A stretch of DNA of 64,000 bases, taken from NCBI GenBank assembly GCA_963718105.1, contig OY970352.1, positions 1,612,001-1,676,000 of the forward strand. Direction: 5' to 3'. The notes beneath the pieces are model-generated. The model was not told the origin of the DNA and made no database searches. It worked only from the letters and a program-made list of their open reading frames with translations. The position numbers and the translations under genes are program-made. Source of the stretch: DASYKT01 sp963718105 (GTDB lineage Bacteria > Acidobacteriota > Blastocatellia > Pyrinomonadales > Pyrinomonadaceae). This document shows, piece by piece, positions 48,264 to 57,366 of this stretch (position 1 is its first letter; the number at the start of each line of letters is the position of its first letter).

Positions 48264-49991
48264 TTACGGGAGCGCTAAAAACCTCGCGCCTTCCGTCGGG
48301 ATTGTGCCGCTGAAATGCACGGTTTTGAGTATTATCTTTTCATCTTTATCAAAATAAACTTTTGACGGGCGCGCGGGCACAGGGATAGTGAAAACCTCTT
48401 TTGTTTTTGTTATCTCGATCGAGCGGTTAGCGGCGCCGGCGCGGGTAACGATCTCCAGGCTGATCGGCAGCCGGAAGGCGGCGACCATATCGGAGCGCGT
48501 TTTCTGTACCTGCTCGATGTCCAGCACCAGAGCTTTTTTCTTCAGATTGTAGCTGCTCTTTATTCGCAGATCGGGGAAGCCCGTGCCGTAGACCCACTGG
48601 TTAAAAAACCAATCGAGATTTTTGGCTGAAGCCTCTTCCATCGCGGCCTGCAGGTCGGCTGTTTCCACGTTGTCGAATTTGTGGCGGTTGAGATAAAGAT
48701 TAACGCCTTTCCAGAAGGCCTCGTCACCCAGGGTTTCGCGCAGCATATAGAGCACCACGCCGCCCTTTTGATAAGTGGTCACGTCAAAGAGCTCATTGTT
48801 GGGCCGGGCGAATTTATTGACCAGCGCGTGGACCTGTGTGCTGTGCAGGTCGTCCGCCATAAAGCGCCCCGCGTCAGAACGGGCTTTTTCCAGGTAAGCT
48901 TTCCTGCCCCCTTCGCTTTCTTTAAAAACCGCTTCCATAAAAGTGGCAAAGCCTTCGTTAAGCCAGAGCTGCGACCAGGTCTTACACGTCACCAGATCGC
49001 CGAACCATGAATGCGCCAGTTCGTGCGAGACCAGGTCGTCGGTAAAAGGGCGCATCATTTCCATCCGCGCGGCGAGAATTTCGGTGTCGGCCATCGTGGT
49101 GGCGGTGATGTTTTCCATTCCGCCGAATTGAAACTGCGCGACGATCGTCTGATCGTATTTCGGGTAGGGAAATTTTACGCCCGTCATTTTTTCAAACACG
49201 GCCATCATCTGCGGCGTTTTGCCGTAGGCGGCCTGGCCGATGTCTTCCGTTCCGCGGTACATATAATAGCCGAGCGGGATGGCTCCGTATTTTGCTTCGA
49301 CCCGCGAGTAATCTCCGGCCACGAAAGATGTCAGGTAGGTGGAATGCGGCACCGGCATTTTGTAATGAAAGGTTTTGGTGCCGTCGATATTTTCGGTGGT
49401 GCCCTCCATCTCGCCGTTGGCCACGGCGACCTCACCCGAAGGCACGGTGATGTATTGCTCGCTGGTCGCTTTGTCGTCCGGGTAATCGTAACAGGGAAAC
49501 CAGAAATGATTTTCTTCCGCCTCGCCGTGCGTCCACACCTGGCGCGGGTGAACCAGCTTGCCGGTTTTTTCTTTCATCTCGTCGACAAAATAAACGCCCT
49601 TTTCCGGCGCGGTGATAGTGTATTTGATCGTGGTTGTGATCATTGCCGTAGGCCCGTAGGCGCGGTCTAAAGTGATGATCAGTTTTTCGCCCAGCGTTTT
49701 GAACTGTAATGGTTTGCCCGCGGAACCGTCATCGAGAGTAACGGAGTCTATCGCCATCCCGGCGGCGTCGAGTTCGAAGCTGATGAAATTATCGGCGAGC
49801 GGTTTTAGCTGCACGGACGTCTGCCCGGCCACCTTTTTCTCTTCGTAATTTATCGTACTGCGGATCAGGTAATGCTGCACGTCATAAGTGCGCCTGCCAT
49901 GCGTCGAAGCCGGCGCAAAAGGCGCCTGCGCCAGCATGGGAAGTGTGAGTAAAATTAAGAGGAAAAACGGACGAAATATTTTCAAAAACAT
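48264..49991 (-). CDS. Secreted M1-family metallopeptidase (aminopeptidase N-like, short)
   Basis: 575 residues from the ATG at 49991 (codons before it belong to a repeat). Signal peptide at ~1-22 (FFLLILLTLPMLAQA). The exopeptidase motif is GGMEN (in FQFGGMENITATTMAD) and the zinc site HELAHSWFGDLVT with NEGFATFMEAVF (HExxH-x18-E). It ends after a catalytic domain and a short helical part. The C-terminal ERAP1-like domain of long M1 enzymes is missing, as in leukotriene-A4-hydrolase-like or smaller bacterial forms. It would release N-terminal residues from peptides outside the cytoplasm. Confidence 0.92.
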   Translation of the reverse strand: MFLKIFRPFFLLILLTLPMLAQAPFAPASTHGRRTYDVQHYLIRSTINYEEKKVAGQTSVQLKPLADNFISFELDAAGMAIDSVTLDDGSAGKPLQFKTLGEKLIITLDRAYGPTAMITTTIKYTITAPEKGVYFVDEMKEKTGKLVHPRQVWTHGEAEENHFWFPCYDYPDDKATSEQYITVPSGEVAVANGEMEGTTENIDGTKTFHYKMPVPHSTYLTSFVAGDYSRVEAKYGAIPLGYYMYRGTEDIGQAAYGKTPQMMAVFEKMTGVKFPYPKYDQTIVAQFQFGGMENITATTMADTEILAARMEMMRPFTDDLVSHELAHSWFGDLVTCKTWSQLWLNEGFATFMEAVFKESEGGRKAYLEKARSDAGRFMADDLHSTQVHALVNKFARPNNELFDVTTYQKGGVVLYMLRETLGDEAFWKGVNLYLNRHKFDNVETADLQAAMEEASAKNLDWFFNQWVYGTGFPDLRIKSSYNLKKKALVLDIEQVQKTRSDMVAAFRLPISLEIVTRAGAANRSIEITKTKEVFTIPVPARPSKVYFDKDEKIILKTVHFSGTIPTEGARFLALP

Positions 49992-50077
49992 AAGTGGGAT
50001 ATTATACGACAGATATGGAGCGCGGGCATCCTGCCCGCTTCTTGTCAGAACCGGGAAGCCGCAGCGACCGGGTAACG

Positions 50078-50152
50078 GTTCAGAGTTCAAGCTTTAGCTT
50101 GTCTTATTTTCAAAGCCAAAGACAAGCTAAAGTTTGAACTCTGAACCGTTTT
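50078..50152. repeat. Intact AACGGTTCAGAGTTCAAGC palindrome
   Basis: AACGGTTCAGAGTTCAAGCT and AGTTTGAACTCTGAACCGTT arms. It is a variant of the 18581-18656 element with compensating T-to-C and A-to-G changes in both arms, which argues for conserved pairing. Confidence 0.9.
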
Positions 50153-50194
50153 TCCATGTTATAATCTCCGCGCATTTCATATTAGGAGCCTCTC

Positions 50195-51796
50195 ATGCCC
50201 GAACCGATCACTACCCTGACCGTTGGCGCCATCGCTTTGTACCTGGCCGATAAAATCGCCGGTAAAGCGATAGGTGATTCCTCCGCCGCTCTTTGGGGAA
50301 AAGTAAAACAATGGTTCAAGGGCGATGAGGTCCTGAGCATTTTAGAAAAAGCCCCTGATTCCGCCACTCAAAAAGACCTGTTAGCTGCAAAACTTGACGA
50401 ACTCATTAAACAGCAGCCTGAGACTCTAAAAGAAATTGAAAGCCTGTTAAATCAGCTACCGTACGGGATGGTTTCAAACGTCGCCGATATTACAGGCATC
50501 GGAAATCTCGCTTTCCAAAACATAACCAATTCGACTATCAACGCCTCGATCACGATCAATCAATCCGGAGAGTACATAGACTTTCTTGATCAATTAAAAA
50601 CTAAAAAGCGACTTCTTGCCCTGCTCCCTGAAAGTGAAAGGACAGAGCGTCTGCAGACTAGTGGTGAGATAAACGATCTGGAGCAAAAAGTCGAACGCTT
50701 TAAAGAAGAAGTTCTCCGGCTGGCAGAAACCTTTGACAAGATCGAACTCAACACCGAACGACTACAAAAAGCAAAAGAATATTTCGACAAAGGTGAGCTT
50801 ACCGAAGCCCGCGTTCTGCTGGAGGATGCCGAAGAAGAGAGAGCGGATTTTGTAACCCATGCGCTGGGAAAACAAAAAGATTACGAGGAAAAAATTTTAC
50901 CGGGATTGCGAAATGCGGCCGCAGAATATTTGATCTTAGCTCAAGCCACAGCGCTTGATTTTGAAAATCCCAATCGTTTTGAAAATACCCGTTTGTATTA
51001 TGAGCAGTCGATCGCCGCTTTGGAGTCGGTCGATAACCTTTTTGCTTACGCCTACTTTTTGCAGATTCATCTTCAGTATGAGGAGGCAGTCGATGTTTAT
51101 GAAAGAATCAAGCGCGAATTTGCCTCCAGTTTGAATCCCGAAGCCTACGCGGGAACGCTCAACAACCTGGCGATATCACACAGCCTTAATAACGAGCACG
51201 AGGCGGCTGAAAGGGAATTTGGCGAGGCGCTGGAGATCAGACGTAGACTGGCGGAGAAAAACCCTAAAGCGTATCTGCCGGCTGTGGCAATGACGCTCAA
51301 CAACTTGGCAAATTTGCACGTTGACCGAGATGAGAATGAAGTGGCGGAAGCAGAATATAGAGAGGCGCATAAGCTTTATCGAAAACTGGCGGAGAAAAAC
51401 TCCCAGACGTACCTGCCTTATGTGGCAGCCACTCTCAATAATCTGGCGGGCGTATACTATGCACGAAATGAATATGAGGAGGTGGAAAAAGTAGCCGGTG
51501 AGGCATTGGAAATCTACCGGGAACTGACAGAAAAAGATCCGCAAACATACCTACCGGATTTGGCAATGACATTAAGGAATTTTGCGATTTTTTATCAAGA
51601 GTCTAAGCCTGATAAAGTAAGATCGATTGAATTGGCGTTAGAAGTGATAAAAGTTCTCGTACCTTTTGTCGAGCGAGTTCCGATAACACAGGAATATTTC
51701 GCAGGAGCGGTAGCTGTGCTAAAAGATTGGGGAATGAGCGAGGAAGAGATATTAGCGGAGATTGCGGATGATGAAAGAATAAAAGAAGGGGCATAA
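50195..51796 (+). CDS. TPR protein with N-terminal amphipathic region and NITNSTINASITI (amyloid-motif-like) segment
   Basis: 533 residues. The N-terminus (ITTLTVGAIALYLADKIAGK, ~5-24) is hydrophobic/amphipathic. Residues ~27-95 are helical (FKGDEVLSILEKAPDSATQ). Residues 109-122 read NITNSTINASITIN, a short beta-prone N/T/S/I stretch like the motifs joining sensors and effectors in bacterial conflict proteins. Residues ~125-205 form a coiled coil. Residues ~240-500 are TPR/Kinesin-light-chain-type repeats (AGTLNNLAISHSLNNEHEAA, AMTLNNLANLHVDRDENEVA). It may be a soluble sensor of a defence or signalling system. No effector gene is adjacent. Inferred only. Confidence 0.75.
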   Translation: MPEPITTLTVGAIALYLADKIAGKAIGDSSAALWGKVKQWFKGDEVLSILEKAPDSATQKDLLAAKLDELIKQQPETLKEIESLLNQLPYGMVSNVADITGIGNLAFQNITNSTINASITINQSGEYIDFLDQLKTKKRLLALLPESERTERLQTSGEINDLEQKVERFKEEVLRLAETFDKIELNTERLQKAKEYFDKGELTEARVLLEDAEEERADFVTHALGKQKDYEEKILPGLRNAAAEYLILAQATALDFENPNRFENTRLYYEQSIAALESVDNLFAYAYFLQIHLQYEEAVDVYERIKREFASSLNPEAYAGTLNNLAISHSLNNEHEAAEREFGEALEIRRRLAEKNPKAYLPAVAMTLNNLANLHVDRDENEVAEAEYREAHKLYRKLAEKNSQTYLPYVAATLNNLAGVYYARNEYEEVEKVAGEALEIYRELTEKDPQTYLPDLAMTLRNFAIFYQESKPDKVRSIELALEVIKVLVPFVERVPITQEYFAGAVAVLKDWGMSEEEILAEIADDERIKEGA

Positions 51797-51864
51797 ATAA
51801 GGCTGACTATGGAATTTAAGAAGGCGGGCAGGGATGCCCGCGCTCCATAGAACGCTCGATAAAG

Positions 51865-51891
51865 AAAGGCAGCCATAAGGACTGCCTTTTT
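51865..51891 (+). terminator. Rho-independent (probably bidirectional) terminator
   Basis: AAAGGCAG CCATAAGGA CTGCCTTT hairpin with T-rich end, between the convergent TPR gene (stop 51796) and S9 gene (stop 51935). The A-rich left side would also serve the other strand. Confidence 0.85.
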
Positions 51892-51934
51892 GCACGCTCC
51901 ATAACTGTCGCGTTTCTGCCTATTGCGTATCACG

Positions 51935-53968
51935 TTACTTCAGATGCTTATCAAACCAGTCGATGGCCTGGGAGTACCAGTATTTCGAGTTTTGCGGTTT
52001 GAGGATCCAGTGGCCTTCGTCGGGGAAGACGATGAGTTTTGACTCGATGCCTTTGAGCTGCAGTGTCGTGTAAAGCTCCAGGCTCTGGGTATAAGGCACG
52101 CGGTAATCGATCTCGCCGCAGGTCACCAGCGTCGGCGTGTTAAAATTCTTGGCGAATTTATGCGGCGAGAAAGTGGCGAACATCGTCGGGTTGGTCCACG
52201 GCTGTCCCTTGAACTCCCAGTTGTTGAACCACAGTTCTTCGGTCGCGATCATACTCTCCAAATTATAAACACCGGCGTGCGACAGAAACACCTTGAAGCG
52301 GAAACGCGGATCGGTGTTGTGCCCCATCAGCCAATCGACCATATAACCGCCGTAGCTCGCCCCGGCCGCGCCGATGCGGTTTTTATCCACATAAGAACGC
52401 TTGATGACCTCGGCCACGCCGTTGCGGATATCGGTCGCCGCCTTACCGCCCCAGTCGGCGGAAACCTCGTTGACAAATTTCTGGCCGTAGCCGACCGAGC
52501 CGCGCGGGTTCGGCATAAAGACCACGTAGCCCTGATTGGCAAAGACCTGCGGGTTCCAGCGGTAGCCCCAGCTATCGTAAAAAGCGCTTTGCGGGCCGCC
52601 GTGAATGATCACCAGCAGCGGGTATTTTTTGTTCTGATCGAAATTTTTCGGCTTGATGATAAAGCCGTGGACCTGCGCCTTGAGCGCGCCTGTCCAGGTC
52701 AGTTCCTCGGCCGGTGTCAGTCCCGCCGGCTGATTCGCCGTCGTGACATTGATGTAAGGACGCCCGCCGGTTTGCGTGCCGTCGTTGCTGGCCAGCACGA
52801 TCTCGCCCGGTTCGGCGATGCTGCTGGTCACGAAGACAAGCTTAGAACCGTTCAGCGCGTTATTAAGCCCCGAGGCGGAAACGGTGTTCCAAATTTTCAC
52901 GGCTTTGCCGCCCGCCACGGGAATTGAAAAGATCGGGATGTGGCCGCGGTCGCCGGCGGTGAAAAAGATCCTCGAGCCGTCCTGCGAGAGGATGAATTCA
53001 TCAACCTGCAGATCAAAGCCCGTGGTCAGTTCGGTGCTCGCACCCGTTGCGCGGTCATAGCGCATCAGGCGTGTGCGGTCGGCTTCAAAAGCCGGCGTCG
53101 CTTGCGAGCGGTAGATGATATATTTTCCGTCCGGCGTATAGACAGGCGAAAATTCGTAGCCTTTATTCGAAACGGTGATGTTGCGCGCTTCGCCGCCGGC
53201 GGTCGGCACCACATAGATGTCGCTGTTGGTGGAAATCGCTTCGACCTTATCGGGATTGCGCAGGTAAGCGATCTCGCGCCCGTCCGGTGAAAAGGTGTAA
53301 TCGGAGCCGCTGGCCGCGCCATAGGGCGGGGCGTCCCAATCGCCGGTGGTCACTTCGCGCGCCTTGCTGTTCTTTTCAGCCGCCACCACAAAAACGTGGG
53401 TGCGTTTTACATCCGTCCAGCCGGTCCAGTGGCGGAACAAAAGGCGGTCGGTCGTATGGGCTTTCACCTTGTTGGCATCGGCCGCGTCGTCCTTGCGTTT
53501 GTTGCAGGCATCGTCGCCGCTGCATTCCGGGTAGACGTCGGAGCTAAAAAGCAGCCAGCGGCTATCGGGCGACCAGACGGGCTGGCCCGCGCCGCTCGAA
53601 AGGGTGGTGATCTGCACCGTGTCGCTGCCGTCGGGTTTCATCGTCCAGAGCTGCCCGCCGGTCACATAGGCGATGCGTTTGCCGTCCGGCGACCAGCGCG
53701 GCTGTGAAGCGGCGCCTTTGTCGGTTTTGGTGACCTGCTGCGGATTGCCGCCGCCGATCTTAACCACGTAGATCTGGTTGACATAGCGGTTGCCGTCCCA
53801 GTTGAGATCGCCCACCGTATAGGCCACCCACTGGCCGTCAGGCGAAACCTGCGGATCGCTCACGCGCTTGCCGCGCAGCAGATCGTCGACCGTCCAGACC
53901 GGGCCCTGCGCCGAGACGTAGAAGGCCGACAAAACCGTTAAAAGAAGCAGAAAAGAAAGCCGTTTCAT
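51935..53968 (-). CDS. Secreted S9-family peptidase (acylaminoacyl peptidase/DPP-like)
   Basis: 677 residues. Signal peptide at ~1-20. Residues ~30-390 are a WD40/TolB-like beta-propeller (SDPQVSPDGQWVAYTVGDLN, SQPRWSPDGKRIAYVTGGQL, FSPDGREIAYLR). The alpha/beta-hydrolase domain at ~410-677 has GGPQSAFYDSWGYRWNPQV and the nucleophile elbow GAAGASYGGYMVDW (GxSxGG), the Asp in CGEIDYRVPYTQS and the catalytic His in DEGHWI. It cleaves short peptides in the periplasm or outside. Its 5' end and upstream DNA occur a second time at 54556-54797. Confidence 0.93.
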   Translation of the reverse strand: MKRLSFLLLLTVLSAFYVSAQGPVWTVDDLLRGKRVSDPQVSPDGQWVAYTVGDLNWDGNRYVNQIYVVKIGGGNPQQVTKTDKGAASQPRWSPDGKRIAYVTGGQLWTMKPDGSDTVQITTLSSGAGQPVWSPDSRWLLFSSDVYPECSGDDACNKRKDDAADANKVKAHTTDRLLFRHWTGWTDVKRTHVFVVAAEKNSKAREVTTGDWDAPPYGAASGSDYTFSPDGREIAYLRNPDKVEAISTNSDIYVVPTAGGEARNITVSNKGYEFSPVYTPDGKYIIYRSQATPAFEADRTRLMRYDRATGASTELTTGFDLQVDEFILSQDGSRIFFTAGDRGHIPIFSIPVAGGKAVKIWNTVSASGLNNALNGSKLVFVTSSIAEPGEIVLASNDGTQTGGRPYINVTTANQPAGLTPAEELTWTGALKAQVHGFIIKPKNFDQNKKYPLLVIIHGGPQSAFYDSWGYRWNPQVFANQGYVVFMPNPRGSVGYGQKFVNEVSADWGGKAATDIRNGVAEVIKRSYVDKNRIGAAGASYGGYMVDWLMGHNTDPRFRFKVFLSHAGVYNLESMIATEELWFNNWEFKGQPWTNPTMFATFSPHKFAKNFNTPTLVTCGEIDYRVPYTQSLELYTTLQLKGIESKLIVFPDEGHWILKPQNSKYWYSQAIDWFDKHLK

Positions 53969-54157
53969 AGTTCCTCGCTTGCGAAAAAGATTGTTAGTTA
54001 AAGCGAGAAGATTATCGCATAGGAAAGGCAGAAACGCGACAGTTATGGAGCGTGCTGATTTTTATTCCAATATTCCAGTATTCCAGTATTTCAGTATTGG
54101 AATTTTTGAAATCGCAAAGCCTGGAATTTATGGGAATAAAAGAGACACGATCCATAA
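53932..54157. repeat. Segmental duplication, copy A (5' end and upstream region of the S9 gene)
   Basis: From AAGGCCGACAAAACCGTTAA to the ACGATCCATAA end this stretch is repeated at 54556-54797 with few differences. It includes the first ~12 codons of the S9 gene (minus strand), its promoter region, and an AGGCAGAAACGCGACAG element with loop CCAGTATTTCAGTATTGG. Confidence 0.92.
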
Positions 54158-54555
54158 TAGCCGACGTTCCGTTTCACTTTCAGAGTGTGAAAGTGGAACA
54201 TCTGGAACACTTTTGAAACACTTTGAAAAGCAAACTGTTGATCGCAAAAGACTTCCGGAACAATGCGCAAAAACGGGGTGATTGTTGAAATCTCAAGTGA
54301 ATTCGGCTGATTTGGCCTCTCTTTGGGGGGATCAGCGGGATTTGATGTTCCACTTTTTCGTATTTTTTGTAAAAGTGAAACTAATGCACTTTTGGAAGAT
54401 TTGGGTTTCAAAGATCAAAGCGCGGACTCTCGCGCCGGGCGAAACTTTCGCAAAGAATATGGTACGCGAAAAATTTCGGCGCGGGCAGAAGGGGTTGGAG
54501 AGTTTATTAGGGTTCGTTGAAATTGGTAAAGCCGGAGGCGGTATTTTGAGGTAAA
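54158..54555. other. Unassigned sequence between duplicated segments
   Basis: Contains GTTCC/GGAAC and ACACTTTTG-type words (54175-54240) similar in style to 5795-5850. The rest is open frames of up to 90 codons without a ribosome-binding site or recognisable domain, so no gene is called. It may be the spacer of the duplication or a captured fragment. Confidence 0.4.
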
Positions 54556-54797
54556 AAGGCCGACAAAACCGTTAAAAGAAGCAGAAAAGAAAGCCGTTTC
54601 ATAGTTCCTCGCTTGCGATAAAGATTTTTAGTTAAAGCGAGAAGATTATCGCATAGGAAAGGCAGAAACGCGACAGTTATGGAGCGTGCTGATTTTTATT
54701 CCAATATTTCAGTATTTCAGTATTCCAGTATTTCAGTATTGGAATTTTTGAAATCGCAAAGCCTGGAATTTATGGAATAAAAGAGACACGCTCCATA
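54556..54797. repeat. Segmental duplication, copy B (silent S9 5' end)
   Basis: Repeats 53932-54157 in the same orientation, including the ATG and first ~12 codons of the S9 gene, but the frame then runs into unrelated DNA, so this is a dead gene start. The right arm of its palindrome reads CACGCTCCATAACTGCCCTG, while copy A has ACACGATCCATAATAG. Confidence 0.92.
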
Positions 54798-54824
54798 ACT
54801 GCCCTGGTTTCTGCCTGTTAATGT

Positions 54825-56993
54825 TTAAGGAATATACGCGCTGGGGATCGGGCGGTCGCCGAGGCCGCCGAACTGCCGGAATATAATACCCCCTGAGGAT
54901 TGGTTAATATACCAGAACCTGGTGCTGCCCCGAAAGACCGCGATGTCGCTGCGCCCGTCGCCGTCATAATCGCCCGGCACTAAATAATCCCCGGCCTGGC
55001 CAAAAGGCGCCGCGTAATAATTAAAATCTTCCGAGCGCAGGATGAACCAGAAACCATCCGAAGGGCGCCACACCGCGACATCCGTTTTACCGTCGCCGGT
55101 GTAATCGGCCGCGACCGGCACGTCGGTATTAGTGCCGAAAACGGTGACAAAATTTCCGCCGCCGGAATACTGTATCCACCATTCGCCAAAACCTGTCGCG
55201 GCGTTTCGCCGGAAGATCGCTTGATCCGACCAGCCGTCGGCGTCATAATCGCCCGCCACCGGAATGTCGCCGCTGCTGCCCCAGGGGATGAAAGAAAAAC
55301 TGCCGTCCGAGGAATTGTTGATGTACCAGTAACCGTTCGATGGACGAAAAACGGCCAGGTCGGCTTTACCGTCGCCGTCAAAATCAGCAGGCGCGGGAAT
55401 ATCACCGTTCGCACCGAAGATCGGCTGGCGTCCGAGGCCGGTGCTGCTTTCGGTAATGATCCAACTCCCGCTGGCGGTGGACCATTCGGCGGCATCGGTG
55501 CGCCCGTCGCCGTCATAGTCCGCCGGAACGATCCGCCTGTTTGCCACGCTATGCATGCTGACAGTGTCGATAAACCCGGTGGTCGAAAACCGGAAGATCC
55601 AGTCGCCCGTGCCGACTTTTTGAGAAAGATCGGTGATCCCATCGGCATCAAAATCGGCCGTCGTCTGCGGGTCGCCGACAATACTGTAGGTAATGCCGCG
55701 GATGCCGGTTTTATCCGTGCTTTCGTTGGCGGTTACGAGGATGCTGCTGTTCGTTCGTATCGCCAAACCCGCTCCCGTCAGGTTTCGCCAACCCGGAGAA
55801 GTCGGTATCAGCAGGATGCCGTCGCCGTCAAAAGAAGTATCAAGCGAGCCGTCGCGGCGAAAACGCGAGACAAGCAAACCTGTTGTTGTACCTGACGTGG
55901 CGGCGCCGGCCGTGACGATCTTGCCGTTTGACTGAATCGCCAGCTCTGTAATTCTGGAAGTTGTCAGGGTTTCCGCGGGAATCACTACTTTGCCGCCGGT
56001 GCCAAAACTGCCGTCGTAAGAACCGTCGGCGTTAAAACGGACGAGCGCGCCGCGGGAGCCGGGGCCGTCGGTAAAGCCGGCGGCAACGATCTTTCCGTTT
56101 GCCTGGAGCGCGACGGCCGACGCGTATTCGTGAGGGTCGCCGAAATCGGTGGCGGTAAAACTGTCCTCGTCAAAGGTAGGATCGCTGTTGCCGTCAGGCA
56201 GGTAGCGGACCACGACAAAGGTGTTGCCTTCCTGGCTGCCAAAATCGGCGTAGCCGGCGACCACGATCTTTCCGTCAGGCTGGACCGCCATGGAAAGTAT
56301 ACTGTCGCTTTGGTTAGTTACCGGGGTGACCAGAGTGCCGCCGCTGCCGAACGTGTTATCAAAAGCGCCGTTCGCCCCCAGGCGGATAAGCATAAAGTCG
56401 GATACTGTGGTTACGCTGCTGGACCCCGCCGCCAGGATCTTTCCGTCCGGCAAAACGGTGACCGCGGTGATCAGTGAAGACGTGCCGATCAAAAATTTAC
56501 CGCCGCCGTTAAAAGAGGCGTCCAGCGAACCATCCGGATTGTAGCGGGCGAAAGCGGCGCTGGTGGTAAAACCCTGGCACAACCCGGCCGCGATTATCTT
56601 GCCGTCCGGTTGGAGCGCCAGCGCATTGACCGTACAGGAAAAATTAACGAAGGGCGTGACGACGGCCCCGTTAGCGCCAAATGAAAGATCCAATGCACCG
56701 GAGGGAAGCAGCCTGGTGAGAGCGAAATCGGACCCGGACCCGAAGGGAAAAGCCCTCCGCGCCCCGCCCACCACGATCTTTCCGTCGGCTTGTATCAGTA
56801 CCGGTCCGGAAAAATTGGGCCCGGCAGCACCGGTCTGGTTGACCTGCCACTGGAGCTGGCCGGCGGCGAAAACCGCGGCAGTATGACCGAGCAAAAAGAC
56901 CAGCGATAACACCGGGACAAAAAGAAATATCCTTACTCTATTTAAGAAAACGGCCGCCTGGTTGGTTGAAGAAATAAATAGATCCGCAGTCAT
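54825..56993 (-). CDS. Secreted fusion of delta-60 repeats and FG-GAP/VCBS repeats
   Basis: 722 residues from the ATG at 56993 (AAGGAAGG upstream; longer frames run into repeat DNA). Signal at ~15-45 (FLFVPVLSLVFLLGHTAAVF). Residues ~50-420 are delta-60 units (IQADGKIVVGG..., LPSGALDLSFGANGAVVTP). Residues ~440-720 are VCBS/FG-GAP units with calcium-type DFDGDGKADLAVFRPSNGYW. The protein thus joins the two repeat types found separately at 15608-18499 and 59077-60093. Likely an exported adhesion or scaffold protein; function unknown. Confidence 0.88.
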   Translation of the reverse strand: MTADLFISSTNQAAVFLNRVRIFLFVPVLSLVFLLGHTAAVFAAGQLQWQVNQTGAAGPNFSGPVLIQADGKIVVGGARRAFPFGSGSDFALTRLLPSGALDLSFGANGAVVTPFVNFSCTVNALALQPDGKIIAAGLCQGFTTSAAFARYNPDGSLDASFNGGGKFLIGTSSLITAVTVLPDGKILAAGSSSVTTVSDFMLIRLGANGAFDNTFGSGGTLVTPVTNQSDSILSMAVQPDGKIVVAGYADFGSQEGNTFVVVRYLPDGNSDPTFDEDSFTATDFGDPHEYASAVALQANGKIVAAGFTDGPGSRGALVRFNADGSYDGSFGTGGKVVIPAETLTTSRITELAIQSNGKIVTAGAATSGTTTGLLVSRFRRDGSLDTSFDGDGILLIPTSPGWRNLTGAGLAIRTNSSILVTANESTDKTGIRGITYSIVGDPQTTADFDADGITDLSQKVGTGDWIFRFSTTGFIDTVSMHSVANRRIVPADYDGDGRTDAAEWSTASGSWIITESSTGLGRQPIFGANGDIPAPADFDGDGKADLAVFRPSNGYWYINNSSDGSFSFIPWGSSGDIPVAGDYDADGWSDQAIFRRNAATGFGEWWIQYSGGGNFVTVFGTNTDVPVAADYTGDGKTDVAVWRPSDGFWFILRSEDFNYYAAPFGQAGDYLVPGDYDGDGRSDIAVFRGSTRFWYINQSSGGIIFRQFGGLGDRPIPSAYIP

Positions 56994-57366
56994 AGAAGAC
57001 CTTCCTTTCCACCGTCCGGGGAGTAGTAGCAGCGAAATATACCTGAGGCCATGATACACCCAAGGGATTGTTTTTAGACGTAAAATTTGCTACTGGCGCG
57101 GCAAGACGGCAAGTTAGCCTTGGGAGCGCAGGCAGGAGGCGGCAAAGGCTGTGCAATACATCCTAAAAAGATCATAGTACGCCGAGAGGCTGCGTTAAAG
57201 TTCTGCCCCGGTTCTGACTTCATCATAATGGCCGGTGTTTTATATTAAAGGATGCCGGCGCTTCATATTAAAACCTGCTAGACATTTCCTGCGTATTAAC
57301 TCAGAATATTTTTAAATTGAAATGAAAACCCACCCGCTAACGCAGGCGGTACTGGCAAAAACTATT

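Noticed and set aside
52160..52927. Plus-strand 255-codon ORF within the S9 gene
   Set aside because: Antisense shadow of a well-supported GC-rich coding frame.
54282..54554. 90-codon ORF between the duplicated segments
   Set aside because: No ribosome-binding site, no signal, no recognisable domain, and overlapping frames are equally open.
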